This document shows positions 12,652 through 23,800 of a DNA stretch of 64,000 bases, piece after piece (the first letter of the stretch is position 1; each line of letters begins with the position of its first letter). The notes beneath the pieces are model-generated. The model searched no databases and had not been told where the DNA came from. It saw nothing but the letters and a program-made list of their open reading frames with translations. Position numbers and translations under genes: made by a program. Source of the stretch: Primulina eburnea (Eukaryota > Streptophyta > Magnoliopsida > Lamiales > Gesneriaceae); assembly GCF_022965805.1 (NCBI RefSeq), contig NC_133103.1, positions 44,437,610 through 44,501,609 on the forward strand. Reading direction: 5' to 3'.

Positions 12652-13548
12652 TGTAAGGCCCGAGATGTTATCATTTTGTGAGACCCCGAAAAGAAAATAT
12701 TATTGATGGCATTTTTGTAATTAAGTGGAAAAAAAATACTTGAATTAAAGTTGATGGCACTTTCGTAATTATTGAGGGACCAAATTGCAAATAGTGGAAA
12801 GTTGGGGGACTAAAGTGCAAATATGGAAATTTTGGTTGGAAACTTGTCTTGCCAAGCTTATTAACGTGTAACCCTTCATCCTTGTCACATTTTTCAGCAT
12901 GAAATTCGAAACTCCATGGATGATATCTCCAAGTTTTGTTGTTTTTATCATAGAAAATTGATTTTGCAAGATCCGGCCATCCGATTTTCGATCCGAGCAT
13001 AGTTCTGCGCTCCTCTCATCAAGAGCTACTATAGGATGTAAGTTTCATTGAATTCCAACATGTTTCAAAATCTAGATGTTGGAGGAATTGTGATTTTATT
13101 ATAGATATGTATTCTTGAGTAGCTAGAGATCATAACGCCGTAAACGAATTGATTATCGGATGTCGTATGCAATTGTTGAAAAATCCAGCATGTTGGCCGA
13201 AATTACATGGTGCTGAATTATTGTGTTTTGGATGGGTATTGTTGTGGATTATGAGTTGTTGATGTTAGTGGATTGTTGTTTGAGTTATCGAGATACCGAA
13301 ATTGCGTAGTTATGTCGCCGAATTTGATATAGAATGAAGTTAATCAATTTCATGTCTTGAGTTGAGTTTGATATTGATAATGTGAAGTTCGAATTGTGCT
13401 TGTTCAGAATTGGTGAAGAAGATTCGGACTTGAGATCGTAGCTTCAAAACCCGAAGAAAAGGAAGGTATAAGTCAATGTGGTATTGGGAGATCGACTTGA
13501 GTCGGTTAGACTTGAGTTTCCCTAAATCACATACTTTACTTTATTGCA
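12652..13548 (+). repeat. 5' LTR of the gypsy element, truncated
   Basis: This 897-bp piece matches 16319-17211 of the 3' LTR with only a handful of substitutions and one small indel near 13350. The match stops abruptly after TTATTGCA, and RT-like sequence follows directly. The last 945 bp of the LTR, the primer site, gag, protease and the first part of RT are missing. Confidence 0.9.
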
Positions 13549-13589
13549 AGAATTGGGACAGAATTTGAGATTGCCACGTACGAAGGTTG

Positions 13590-13747
<158 letters not shown>

Positions 13748-13754
13748 CCCCTTA

Positions 13755-16204
13755 ACAATTCTCAAGGACTGCATTTAGAACCAGGTATGGACACTATGAG
13801 TTTATTGTCATGCCTTTTGGTTTGACGAATGCACCGGCGGATGGTATCATTTTGTGAGACCCCGAAAAGAAAATATTATTGATGATATATTGATATATTC
13901 AAAGAATATGATTGAGCATGCTAATCATCTGAGGACTATGTTGAGCACTTTGAGGACGGAGAAATTGTATGCTAAACTGTCGAAATGCGAGTTCTGGTTG
14001 AAACAGGTGATATTTCTAGGACATATTATATCAGGAGACGGGATATCTGTTGATCCCAGCAAGGTTGAGGCAGTGATTTCTTGGCCAAGACCGATATCTG
14101 TACCAGAGATTCGCAGCTTTATGGGTTTGGTAGGATATTATCGCCGATTCATTAAAGATTTTTCGAGTATTGCCAAACCGATTACACAGTTGACTCAGAA
14201 GAATGCTCCATTTGTGTGGACAGAAGACTGTGAATCCAGTTTTCTTGAATTGAAAAAGAGGTTGACCAATGCGCCTGTGTTGACGATTCCTTCAGGCACT
14301 GGTGGATTTGTCGTTTATTGTGATGCATCTCACCGAGGATTGGGTTGTGTTTTGATGCAGCGAGGGCATGTGATTGCTTATGCCTCAAGACAGCTGAAAC
14401 CCCATGAAACTCGTTACCCAATTCATGATCTTGAATTGGCAGCCATAGCCTTTGCTTTTAAAATATGGCGGCATTACCTCTACGGTGAGAAATTCGAAAT
14501 CTATTCTGATCATAAAAGCTTAAAATATCTGTTTTCGCAATCAGAGCTGAATATGAGACAGCGGAGATGGCTGGACTTACTGAAAAACTTTGATTGTGAA
14601 ATCAAATATTATCCGGGGAAATCCAACGCAGCAGCAGATGCACTGAGTCGGAAGGTATGTGCACTATCCTTATCGACGATAGGTGTTTCGAATTTGATAA
14701 AAGACTGCTGTTTGTCTGGATTAGTTTTTGAAACAGATTGTCAGCCTCTGAGATTATGTGCGATTCGAGCTGAACCGGCATTGATATTGAAAATCAAAGA
14801 GGCACAGAAAAGTGATCAGAACGTACAGAATTCGATTGCCACGGTTAAAGCGGACATCGATCGGAATATCAGGTGAAAAATGGCATTTTGTATGTGAATA
14901 ATCGTCTGGTTGTGCCGAATGTTTCGGATTTGAGACAGCGAATACTGACAGAAGCGCACAACAGTCGTTTTAGCGTTCATCCTGGTGGCAGGAAAATGTA
15001 TAACGATCTGAAGACACAGTATTGGTGGAAACAAATGAAATCTGATGTGACTGAATTTGTAGCCAAGTGTCTGAATTGCCAACATGTGAAGGCTAAACGA
15101 AAGAAACCAGGAGGATTGTTACAGAGTTTGTCTATTCCTGAATGGAAATGGGATCACATTTCCATGGACTTTGTGACACAGTTGCCACGTTCCTCCCGAG
15201 GTTATGATGCGATTTGGGTCGTGATTGATTGATTGATCAAATCAGCATGCTTTATTCCATACAAGATGACATATAGATATGATCAGATGGCCGATATCTA
15301 TGTCAAGGAAGTGGTGAGACTGCACGAAGTGCCAAAGTCGATTGTTTCAGACCGTGATCCTCGGTTTACTTCGCACTTCTGGCAGAGTTTGCAGCAAGCT
15401 CTCGGTACGAAGCTACATCTGAGTACCGCATATCATCCACAAACTGACGGACAGTCAGAACGGACGATCCAGACATTGGAAGATATGCTGAGAGCTGTAG
15501 TACTTGATTTTAGTACTAACTGGCAAGATACATTTCCACTTTGCGAATTTTCGTACAATAACAGCTATCAAACGAGGATTGAGATGACTCCATTTGAAGC
15601 GTTGTACGGAAAGAAATGCAGATCCCCTCTTTATTGGGATGATATCTCTGAAGTTCCTGAGACTGGACCTGATATGATCAGAGATATGACCGAAAAAGTG
15701 AAATTGATTAAGAAGAAAATGAAGGCAGCCAAGGATAGACAAGCCAAATATGCCAACCTCAGACGACGACCGTTGGTATTTGAGGTAGGACACCGAGTAT
15801 TCCTAAAGATTTCTCCTTTTAGAGGTGTTGTCAGATTTGGCAAGAAAGGGAAATTGTCTCCAAGATATGTAGGTCCTTATGAAATTCTTGAAAAGATAGG
15901 AGATCGTGCCTATCGACTCGCATTGCCGCCTTCATTATCTGGAATACATGATGTCTTTCATGTATCAATGCTGCGGAAATATCTCCCTGATGATTCACAT
16001 GTTATTCAACCAGACGAGACTGAGCTGGATGAGACATTGAGTTATGTCGAGAAGCCGATCCGGATTATCGATCGTAAAGAAAAACAGCTCAGAACGAAAA
16101 TAATTCCGTTGGTGAAAGTACAATGGACTCGTCATGGTGTTGAAGAAGCCACTTGGGAGACTGAATCTGATATGAGACAAGAATTCCCAGCATTATTTCA
16201 CTGA
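13755..16204 (+). pseudogene. Gypsy pol remnant (RT, RNase H, integrase)
   Basis: The first piece is RT ([18 protein letters not shown], near 13780-13839). The gene then jumps over an LTR-derived patch into DDILIYSKN (from 13882). The RT thumb and RNase H follow ([35 protein letters not shown] near 14650). A frameshift near 14850 precedes the integrase zinc-binding part (HNSRFSVHPGG...CLNCQ). A TGA at 15230-15232 replaces the expected Arg codon. The catalytic core and C-terminal domain then run open to 16204 (SDRDPRF, HPQTDGQSERT, VFHVSMLRKY, GVEEATWETE). The pieces are near complete, but the gene cannot make one protein. Confidence 0.9.
13841..13884 (+). repeat. 44-bp LTR fragment embedded in RT
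   Basis: This segment matches 12665-12708 of the LTR with one mismatch and contains TTTTGTGAGACCCCGAAAAG. It replaces the part of RT between the NAPA block and the DDIL block. It ends in ATTGATG, which the RT also carries at that point. Confidence 0.9.
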
Positions 16205-16301
16205 TGTAAATTTTCTTCGACTTTAAGTATATATACTCCTTAATGATACGAATGAAATGCCTGTGATATGAGTGCTGGAGATTTCGAGGACGAAATCGTG
16301 T

Positions 16302-16317
16302 CTCAGAGGGGGAGAAT
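16302..16317 (+). other. Polypurine tract of the gypsy element
   Basis: TCAGAGGGGGAGAAT lies immediately before the 3' LTR start at 16319. This is the expected site for plus-strand priming. Confidence 0.75.
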
Positions 16318-16318
16318 T

Positions 16319-18156
16319 GTAAGGCCCGAGATGTTATCATTTTGTGAGACCCCGAAAAGAAAATATTATTGATGGAATTTTTGTAATTAAGTGGAAAAAA
16401 AATACTTGAATTAAAGTTGATGGCACTTTCGTAATTATTGAGGGACCAAATTGCAAATAGTGGAAAGTTGGGGGACTAAAGTGCAAATATGGAAATTTTG
16501 GTTGGACACTTGTCTTGCCAAGCTTATTAACGTGTAACCCTTCATCCTTGTCACATTTTTCAGCATGAAATTCGAAACTCCATGGATGATATCTCCAAGT
16601 TTTGTTGTTTTTATCATAGAAAATTGATTTTGCAAGATCCGGCCATCCGATTTTCGATCCGAGCATAGTTCTGCGCTCCTCTCATCAAGAGCTACTATAG
16701 GATGTAAGTTTCATTGAATTCCAACATGTTTCAAAATCTAGATGTTGGAGGAATTGTGATTTTATTATAGATATGTATTCTTGAGTAGCTAGAGATCATA
16801 ACGCCGTAAACGAGTTGATTATCGGATGTAGTATGCAATTGTTGAAAAATCCAGCATGTTGGCCGAAATTACATGGTGCTGAATTATTGTGTTTTGGATG
16901 GGTATTGTTGTGGATTATGAGTTGTTGATGTTAGTGGATTGTTGTTTGAGTTATCGAGATACCGAAATTGCGTAGTTATGTCGCCGAATTTGATATAGAA
17001 TGAAGTTAATCATCATGTCTTGAGTTGAGTTTGATATTGATAATGTGAAGTTCGAATTGTGCTTGTTCAGAATTGGTGAAGAAGATTCGGACTTGAGATC
17101 GTAGCTTCAAAACCCGAAGAAAAGGAAGGTATAAGTCAATGTGGTATTGGGAGATCGACTTGAGTCGGTTAGACTTGAGTTTCCCTAAATCACATACTTT
17201 ACTTTATTGCATTGATTTGATTGATATACTTGTTCTCTTGATTATAGATAGCAGGTATTAGACGAGTAGTCTTATGACAGAAGTGCCTGATAGTGGTGGG
17301 ATCACCACGGGCGCATTGCACGATGTCATGAGATATTGTACTGGCGGAAGTGCCGTCTTCTGTCGCTGGATAATTGGCTATCGATGTGGATAGAATTATA
17401 GCTCATTCTATTACTGGTGATCAGTATTGTATCGATGTGGATAGAGTTATAACTTCTTCTATTACTGTTGATCGATGTTATATCGATGTGGATAGAATCG
17501 GAGTTTCTTCTATTACTGGTGATCGATACTATACTGATGTGGATAGAACCAGAGCTTCTCTATTACTGGTGATCGATACTATATCGACGTGGATAGAACT
17601 GGAGTCTTTTCTATTACTGTTGGTCGATATGGAATGCCAATGTCTGGAAACCGGGATCCCTAGACTAGGATTGAGTCTAGTCTGAAACGTGGAGTCACGT
17701 ATATGTCGACAGTCTATGATTGATTATGTTTCAGAGTTTGATACATATATCTGTTACCTGATTACATGCTTTATATTTGTTTATATGATTGCATGTTTCG
17801 TTGATTTATACTGGGATTATATTCTCACCGGAATTATCCGGCTGTTGTCTTGTCTGTATGTGTACATGACAACAGGTGGGACAGGATCAGGGTCCAGGAG
17901 ATGAGGAGAGATCGTGATAGAGTGGAGACTTCGGACTTTGATGTATATAGGGTGTGACACTTGATATATAGATGTTATACCTTAGTTTTACTGGTTTGTA
18001 GACGGTACAGGACATGTACTTTATTTTATACTGATATGTATATGAGTTTGATTTCACTACGTTCCGCATTTTTAAAAAAAAATTTAGACCCTGTTTTTAA
18101 TTGATTAATTAGTCCCAATTATGATTAAGAACTTGATTAGCGTCCGGGTCCCTACA
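16319..18156 (+). repeat. 3' LTR of the gypsy element, full length (1838 bp)
   Basis: It runs from TGTAAGG to CCTACA. The first 893 bp match the truncated 5' LTR. The rest is seen only here and includes a tandem repeat block at 17376-17632. Confidence 0.9.
17376..17632. repeat. Tandem repeats of about 51 bp in the LTR, 5 copies
   Basis: Each unit carries ATCGATGTGGATAGA, a variable middle, then TTCTATTACTG and a TGATCGATA-like end. The copies have diverged by several bases. The repeat is open in one frame, but this follows from the unit length and is probably not coding. Confidence 0.85.
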
Positions 18157-19615
18157 ATACTCCTCTTTCCTGCTCAGAATGTTTATTAACATAAAAAGCA
18201 GTACAATACCAAGGAGATTGAGAAGGTTTTATTAAACCTTTATCTAACAAAGAATGAATTTCATTCTTACATAATTCTAAATATTCAGAATTCATTTGAC
18301 AAGGACGAGCCTTGGTTTGAATATTTCTTTCATCAAAATTCTTTTCATATGGAAGAGAGATAATATGCTTCTTACGATTCCAAAAAGCATTTGGTAAATC
18401 ATTGCATATTTCTAATGAAAATTTATTATAAATAATTTTTATTTTTTCCTGTAATTTAGGATTCTGTAATTTTTCATCAATTGTAAGAACTTTTATTTCT
18501 TCTTTTAAAGAATTAATTTGAAAGGTTTTTCTTTCAATCTGTTCTTGTAATTCATTTAAAATTCTATGAACAGGTTTAGTTATAAACTTAAAGGAAATAG
18601 GATTACCTTGAAAAGTTCCTATCATACCTGTTTCATCAACATGAGTTAAAGGATAAATTTGATATATAAAAGGAAGACCAAGTATAAGTTGGCTAGAAAT
18701 ATCTTTTGCTAATAAAAAACTGGTTTGAATACAGTTTTTATCTTTGCAAATATAACCTTTAGGTAATTTATAATTTATTTCTAAAGGTTCTCCTCCTGCA
18801 TGAGAAAGAGAATGAGTAGTTTTATGAAAATATTTTGTAGGAATTAATCCTTCCTGTATAACATTTAAATCTGCACCACTATCTATCATAGCAATAAAAT
18901 TCTTTTTATAATAATTATCAATTAATAAAGTAATATTAATATACCATTTTTGAGATATTATCATACTCAAAACAGATAAATGTTTCTGATTATTATCAGG
19001 AAATGAAATATCTTGAATATTTTCAAAACTTTCAGAAATTAAATTATTATTATTTTCAATAACTGAAATATGATAATTTAAACTATTATTATTATTATGT
19101 AAAATTTTTACTTGTTCTTTAAGATTATCAATCTCTTTAACTAAATCATGTATAGTAACTGGATTTTGTTGACTATATTTTTTCTGTAAAAGATTTTTTA
19201 CTTCTTTCATAGAATAAGCTTGTTCTTGTTTAACAAGAATGTTATTTTCATTGTTACTGGTTGAAGCATTATTTTCCATTTGATCAATAATAGTAGATTT
19301 TAATATTGGATCCTTAATCATTTTAAGGAATTCTAAAATATTATTGTTAGTTAAAACATTAATATTTAAATCTTGAAATTGAGACATGAGTTTATAAAAT
19401 TCATCATTTTTATTATCCTCTATAGGATTAATACAAGATTTTCCTAGTATACAATTATCGCATTCTTCTAAATCTGAAATATCAGATTCAGTATCAATAA
19501 TTTCTTCTGAATTATAGGATTCTGAAGAATTCTCAGTTTCACTGTCAGAATTATGGATAAATAAAATAATAATTAAAATGGTTAGAGTCGTTAAATTTTT
19601 AGATATTGTTAACAT
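18157..19615 (-). pseudogene. Pararetrovirus polymerase, N-terminal part (protease, start of RT)
   Basis: The frame starts at the ATG at 19615 and runs open to the gypsy border at 18157. After a Ser/Glu- and Asn-rich N-terminal region with coiled-coil-like stretches, it shows a retropepsin motif (IDSGAD, near 18880) with a later ILGLPF block. It ends in the first fingers of a reverse transcriptase. A HIL/Gln-rich linker joins the two. The frame is cut by the LTR end; the rest is at 11523-12646. About 600 bases of leader-like sequence separate its ATG from a TATA-like box near 20254. Confidence 0.75.
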
Positions 19616-20960
19616 CGGTTCATTTGTTTAGAGAGAAGATGATTAAACACCAAACAAAATCTTCTTCTAGTTCTCTGAACACCTCACAATTTTTTTTTTG
19701 TAGTTCTAACTGATGAAAACCTCAACTGGTGTTAAAAGCTGAAGTTGTATCTTGACATTCAAAGTTTAGTACACAACTGAATAAATCAATACAGAATAAG
19801 CCCACTCGAACTTTGTGAACATGATGAAAAATAGTAGATCATAAAATAAAATACACAAAAATTGTTTCTAAAAGTTTGTATGTCAAAATCTTTATACTTT
19901 TTTCTTATTCTGTTTCCAAAAGGTATTCATTAAAACACTTTGGTTTTTACAGGTTTTGCAAATACTCACTTCAATGGGACTTAAACACTGACTATTGAAA
20001 CTTCTAGCAACAACTTCACAAAATTTATACAGATCTCTGAACAAAAGAATTCTTTCTGTCAATTACATCAACTTACTCAAATATGAAAATGTACTGAAAT
20101 ATAAATGAGTATGAGTCAGAACGTATTGATCTCTGAAAAAATTTAATATAACTCCAAGTGTGTTCTTCAAAATATTTTCAGCAGAGCTCTGAATGAACAA
20201 AAAGTTGAAAACATAAGTGTCTAGAAATTTTGATGAAGATAACAATGGCTTTTTATAGATGATCTCCAATGTTCAATTTTTAATAGCTATAAATAAGTTG
20301 TATTATGACTATAATTGAATTCGTATAAGATGCCACATGTCATTCGTCTTGTTCCAAAAATACTATACAACAATAAATGCTTATGACACTGATTATCAAC
20401 TACCATAATATTTTCCTTTTAGAATAATAATCTGAACATTATCTGAATGATTGATTTGCTGAAATAACTTGTGAGAACAAATTCGATATAGTAAATGGTT
20501 GTAGCATAATTAGGTAGCAAGTAGAAAATCAATAAAGGTTATTGTTTAAGTTCAGTGAAGCCATATGAGCTATTGAATTTGCCTGGCCTGATGAATTTTA
20601 ATGTTTCTGATTTTGGTCAATTATTTAGGGCACATCACCAAAACTTATAATATCTTAACAATTTCCTCTTTTTTGTGATACAAAAATTCAGCAACTGAAA
20701 ATATATGAATGATTCATTTTATAAACCATCAAAACTCAAATATAGATATAATGCATTTAAAAATAATTCCCCGATTCTAGGTTTGGACGGATGTCTCATG
20801 ATTCTCTGGAATTCGATCTTTTTGGTGGTCTCTCTTCCATTTTTTGGCATCAACCTCTTTGATAAATGAAAAAGTTCAGAAAACTGGGAGATGAAGGAAG
20901 CCTTTAGATGATCAATCTTGTCGGAAAGTAATTCCGACTTGCAACAAGCACATTCTGTTT
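19616..20960 (-). other. Leader-like and intergenic DNA beside the pararetrovirus
   Basis: No coding sequence is recognised. On the - strand CTATAAAAA at 20250-20258 is TATA-like, with ACATGTGGCATC some 75-85 bases upstream of it. The space down to the ATG at 19615 is about 610 bases. This would suit a promoter and long leader for the polymerase frame, but transcription is not shown. Confidence 0.35.
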
Positions 20961-22260
20961 ACCCAAAACAGAAGCATGAGGTTCCATTAATTTCCTCTGA
21001 GAAGAACAAAAGATTTTTGAAGGATATGAAGATCATTCTGATAAGCTCAACTTGATCTATGATTCTGTTTTTCAAAAGTTCCAAACTTGCTTGGTTATCA
21101 GTGGCACCATAATTGGTGTATTTGATCAGCAATTCAAGTGACGTTCCCAAGGCTTCGATATCTTCTAATTTGGACTCGATGGGAGATATATCATAAAATT
21201 CAGGAAATAGATTTTCATTTATGGCGATCCGTTCTCGCGTAGCCTGAGTGCTACAGCTCGTGCTTTTGCTGTGTCATCCGGATGAATAAATCTGGGGTCA
21301 GAAGAGGGACCAACATCAGCAAAAATCAGTGCAAATCAAGTATTGGGCTGAGGAACTGTTGAATGAACAACCAGAGCTTGAACATGAAAGTACTTGGAAT
21401 TTCTTCATTCATAACATTTTCAGCAGCAGACACTTCTCCAGATGGTTGAGGAGGAGAAAAAACTGGATTAACAGGCACATTAGTAGTATCCGGAAGTGGA
21501 GTTTCAACCTGAATGAGGTCGTCTAAAGACAGAGGAGGTGAAGCTGAAACCTGCTCACCAATGGCTTGATCCTATGAAGGATCAACAATTATATCATTAG
21601 TGGAGTGGAGATAGTCACTTGAGCAATGGAATTCACCACATCATCAACATTGGAAATAACTAAATCTCGAGCCGGGAGGAGAGACGAGGACTGCTCAGGT
21701 TGAGCAACAAAAATCGAGGAAGGTTGCAGGTGTACTATTAAAAGATGCACACGAGTTGCATGTGTTATTATTATTTTAAATTTGATCAAATAATATCAAG
21801 CAATTAACACGAAATTATAGTCACACTCATGACCAATAAACTTTGTTTCCATTATAGTCACACTCATGACCAGAGTAGAGAGATCATTTGCTGAGTTGTT
21901 ATATAACTGCAACATCGTGAAAGAGGACCGGACTCCGATAATCATAGTTGGCTTTGAGAGTAGTTAGAGTTTCGCTTAGCTTAGAAACTTCCAAATTTTC
22001 CAAGATACAAAGGGTAGATGTTGAAACCTGGACCGCGATCGATATTAATATAAATCAAGATACTCCGATTGATCCTTTTGTCGATGGATGCTCCTATTAC
22101 ACTCGTAATGCATTGTATGTCCCATAATAGGTCTCATTCTTCTACCCTTTCCCATTTCTTCTGACTCCTCAATGAATCTAAGAGCAGGAAAAATTGTACG
22201 AGTAATTTAACCAACAACAACGTCTCCTATCGAGATTTCAGCCGAGCTTTAACATTGTAT
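20961..22260. other. Unassigned repeat-like DNA
   Basis: Only short, broken reading frames are seen. A 21-bp direct repeat (TTATAGTCACACTCATGACCA) occurs near 21815 and 21855. The short - frame at 20959-21150 may be a decayed mobile-element fragment, but I do not recognise it. Confidence 0.3.
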
Positions 22261-22261
22261 C

Positions 22262-22530
22262 AAAATTTCAAATAAAAGATATTGATGAAATATGGTAATA
22301 GATCATATTCTATTGACTATCAAATTTCATATGCTTCATCTAATAGACATAACTCATAATTGTTTATTAGAAATAATTTTATTGAAATACCAGAAATATT
22401 TGAAAAATTTGCTCAAAAATTTATCCAGAAATAATCGAGTTTCCTTTAATACAATTAATAGATATCCAGTTCTAAGACAAACCGTTATACAAAGAAATCA
22501 ACGGTTTTGTGCATGTAACTTATGTTGATA
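22262..22530 (+). pseudogene. Possible caulimovirid movement-protein remnant
   Basis: In one frame the sequence reads as a coherent peptide through stop codons, with blocks such as SIDYQISYASSN and NFIEIPEIFEKFAQKF. This has the look of a plant virus movement protein fragment. It is short, has at least two stops, and lies on the strand opposite to the nearby pararetrovirus. The assignment is an impression only. Confidence 0.3.
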
Positions 22531-22649
22531 ATATCGGTTCAAAATAAGGTTATTATTTAATATGAGTACACATGCACTTGTGATAATAAATACATGATGA
22601 TTATTCGATTTACATTTAAATCGACTCAAATGGAGATGAGTGAGTCTCA

Positions 22650-22809
22650 TGTGAGACTGTCTCACGGATCATAATCCTTGAGACGGGTCAACCTTACCCA
22701 TATTCACAATAAAAAGTAATACTCTTAGCATGAAAAGTAATACTTTTTTATGGGTGACCCAAATAAGAGACCCGTCTCACAAATACGATCCGTGAGATCG
22801 TCTTACACA
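22650..22809. mobile_element. MITE with inverted ends
   Basis: The left end reads TGTGAGACTGTCTCACGGATC and the right end is its inverse with a few changes (GATCCGTGAGATCGTCTTACA). The centre is about 120 bp and non-coding. The ends are partly palindromic themselves. No clear target duplication was found. Confidence 0.75.
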
Positions 22810-23560
22810 AGTTTTTGCCAATAAAGATTTATGGGTTGACATGTTCTTATTATCAATATTTGATTACATCAATATATCACTTACAAGTTACATTTTCGAA
22901 ATATAGAATATTAATGAAGTGTACGATATCTTTGACATGAACATTTAACTTTATTTAAATTTATTATTATGCACATATGGATATTTATGTAAAGATGTTT
23001 TATTTGTTTATAGTTTTCGGTTCAATTATGAATACTCCAGCTAATATTAATGTCAAAATCAAATTTATTCTTATATTTAAAAAATGAATCTTACTTCAAG
23101 TGATGGTAATTGATCTAAGACCTCGAAATAAAGATTGATATTCTACATCTTTGATGAATATTAACACATTTGCTGAAAAATAGGGAGATGTGGAAGGAAT
23201 CTAATTGCATGTGTGTCGGGATCATAACGAGGGTCATTACAGAATCATTCAAAGACACTATGTCAGAAATGTTTGTCGAGGTTAGGGATTCTTAATATTA
23301 TTGAAAAAAATCGAGGTTTCTCAAGAATGAAAAATGACAAACTTGTACGCTCTTGATAAATATACTTTTAATGAAGTATAAAAAAAATTAAGAAATGGGA
23401 GGCCAAAATCCAAATTATATGTTAGAAAATAAACAAATTTATTTATTTAAAAAATAAAATTTATTACTGTAGGCGGTAGGCCCACTATTTTTTTGGAAAA
23501 TAGGTCCACTGATTAAAGATAAATATAAATAATAATAATAATAAATAAAAAAGCGTTCCA
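22810..23560. other. Intergenic DNA upstream of the kinesin
   Basis: AT-rich, no coding signal and no repeat recognised. Confidence 0.4.
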
Positions 23561-23601
23561 TTTGAATTTCGGACCTGGGCGGCGGCATTTCCTCAAATTC
23601 A

Positions 23602-23608
23602 AACCGTT
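23602..23608 (-). promoter_or_regulatory. MSA-like element in the kinesin promoter/5' UTR
   Basis: On the - strand this reads AACGGTT, the core of the mitosis-specific activator bound by three-repeat MYB factors. It lies about 195 bases before the ATG. A single core match is weak, but G2/M expression would suit a mitotic kinesin. Confidence 0.35.
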
Positions 23609-23800
23609 TCTTCTTTTCATCTCTCTCCCCATCGAATTTCAAATCCAATCTCCGCCTCTCCGCCACCCATCGCTGCGCATTCTATCTCCACCGGTGGTAA
23701 CTTTCACTCACCTGAATACTCCCAAATTCTGGATCCCCCATTCTTCTGTTTGTAATTTGTTTCTGAATTCGGGCTTCAGGTTTCTGGATAAGTACTTGTG

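Noticed and set aside
12671..13000. A 109-codon frame on the - strand, also at 16337-16666
   Set aside because: It is kept in both places only because the LTR is duplicated; no protein family is recognised.
17376..17632. Regular repeats that could suggest a CRISPR-like array
   Set aside because: The units diverge, the spacers are not unique, and this is plant LTR DNA.
17374..17685. A 103-codon frame with repeated DVDR peptides
   Set aside because: It results from the 51-bp tandem repeat in the LTR.
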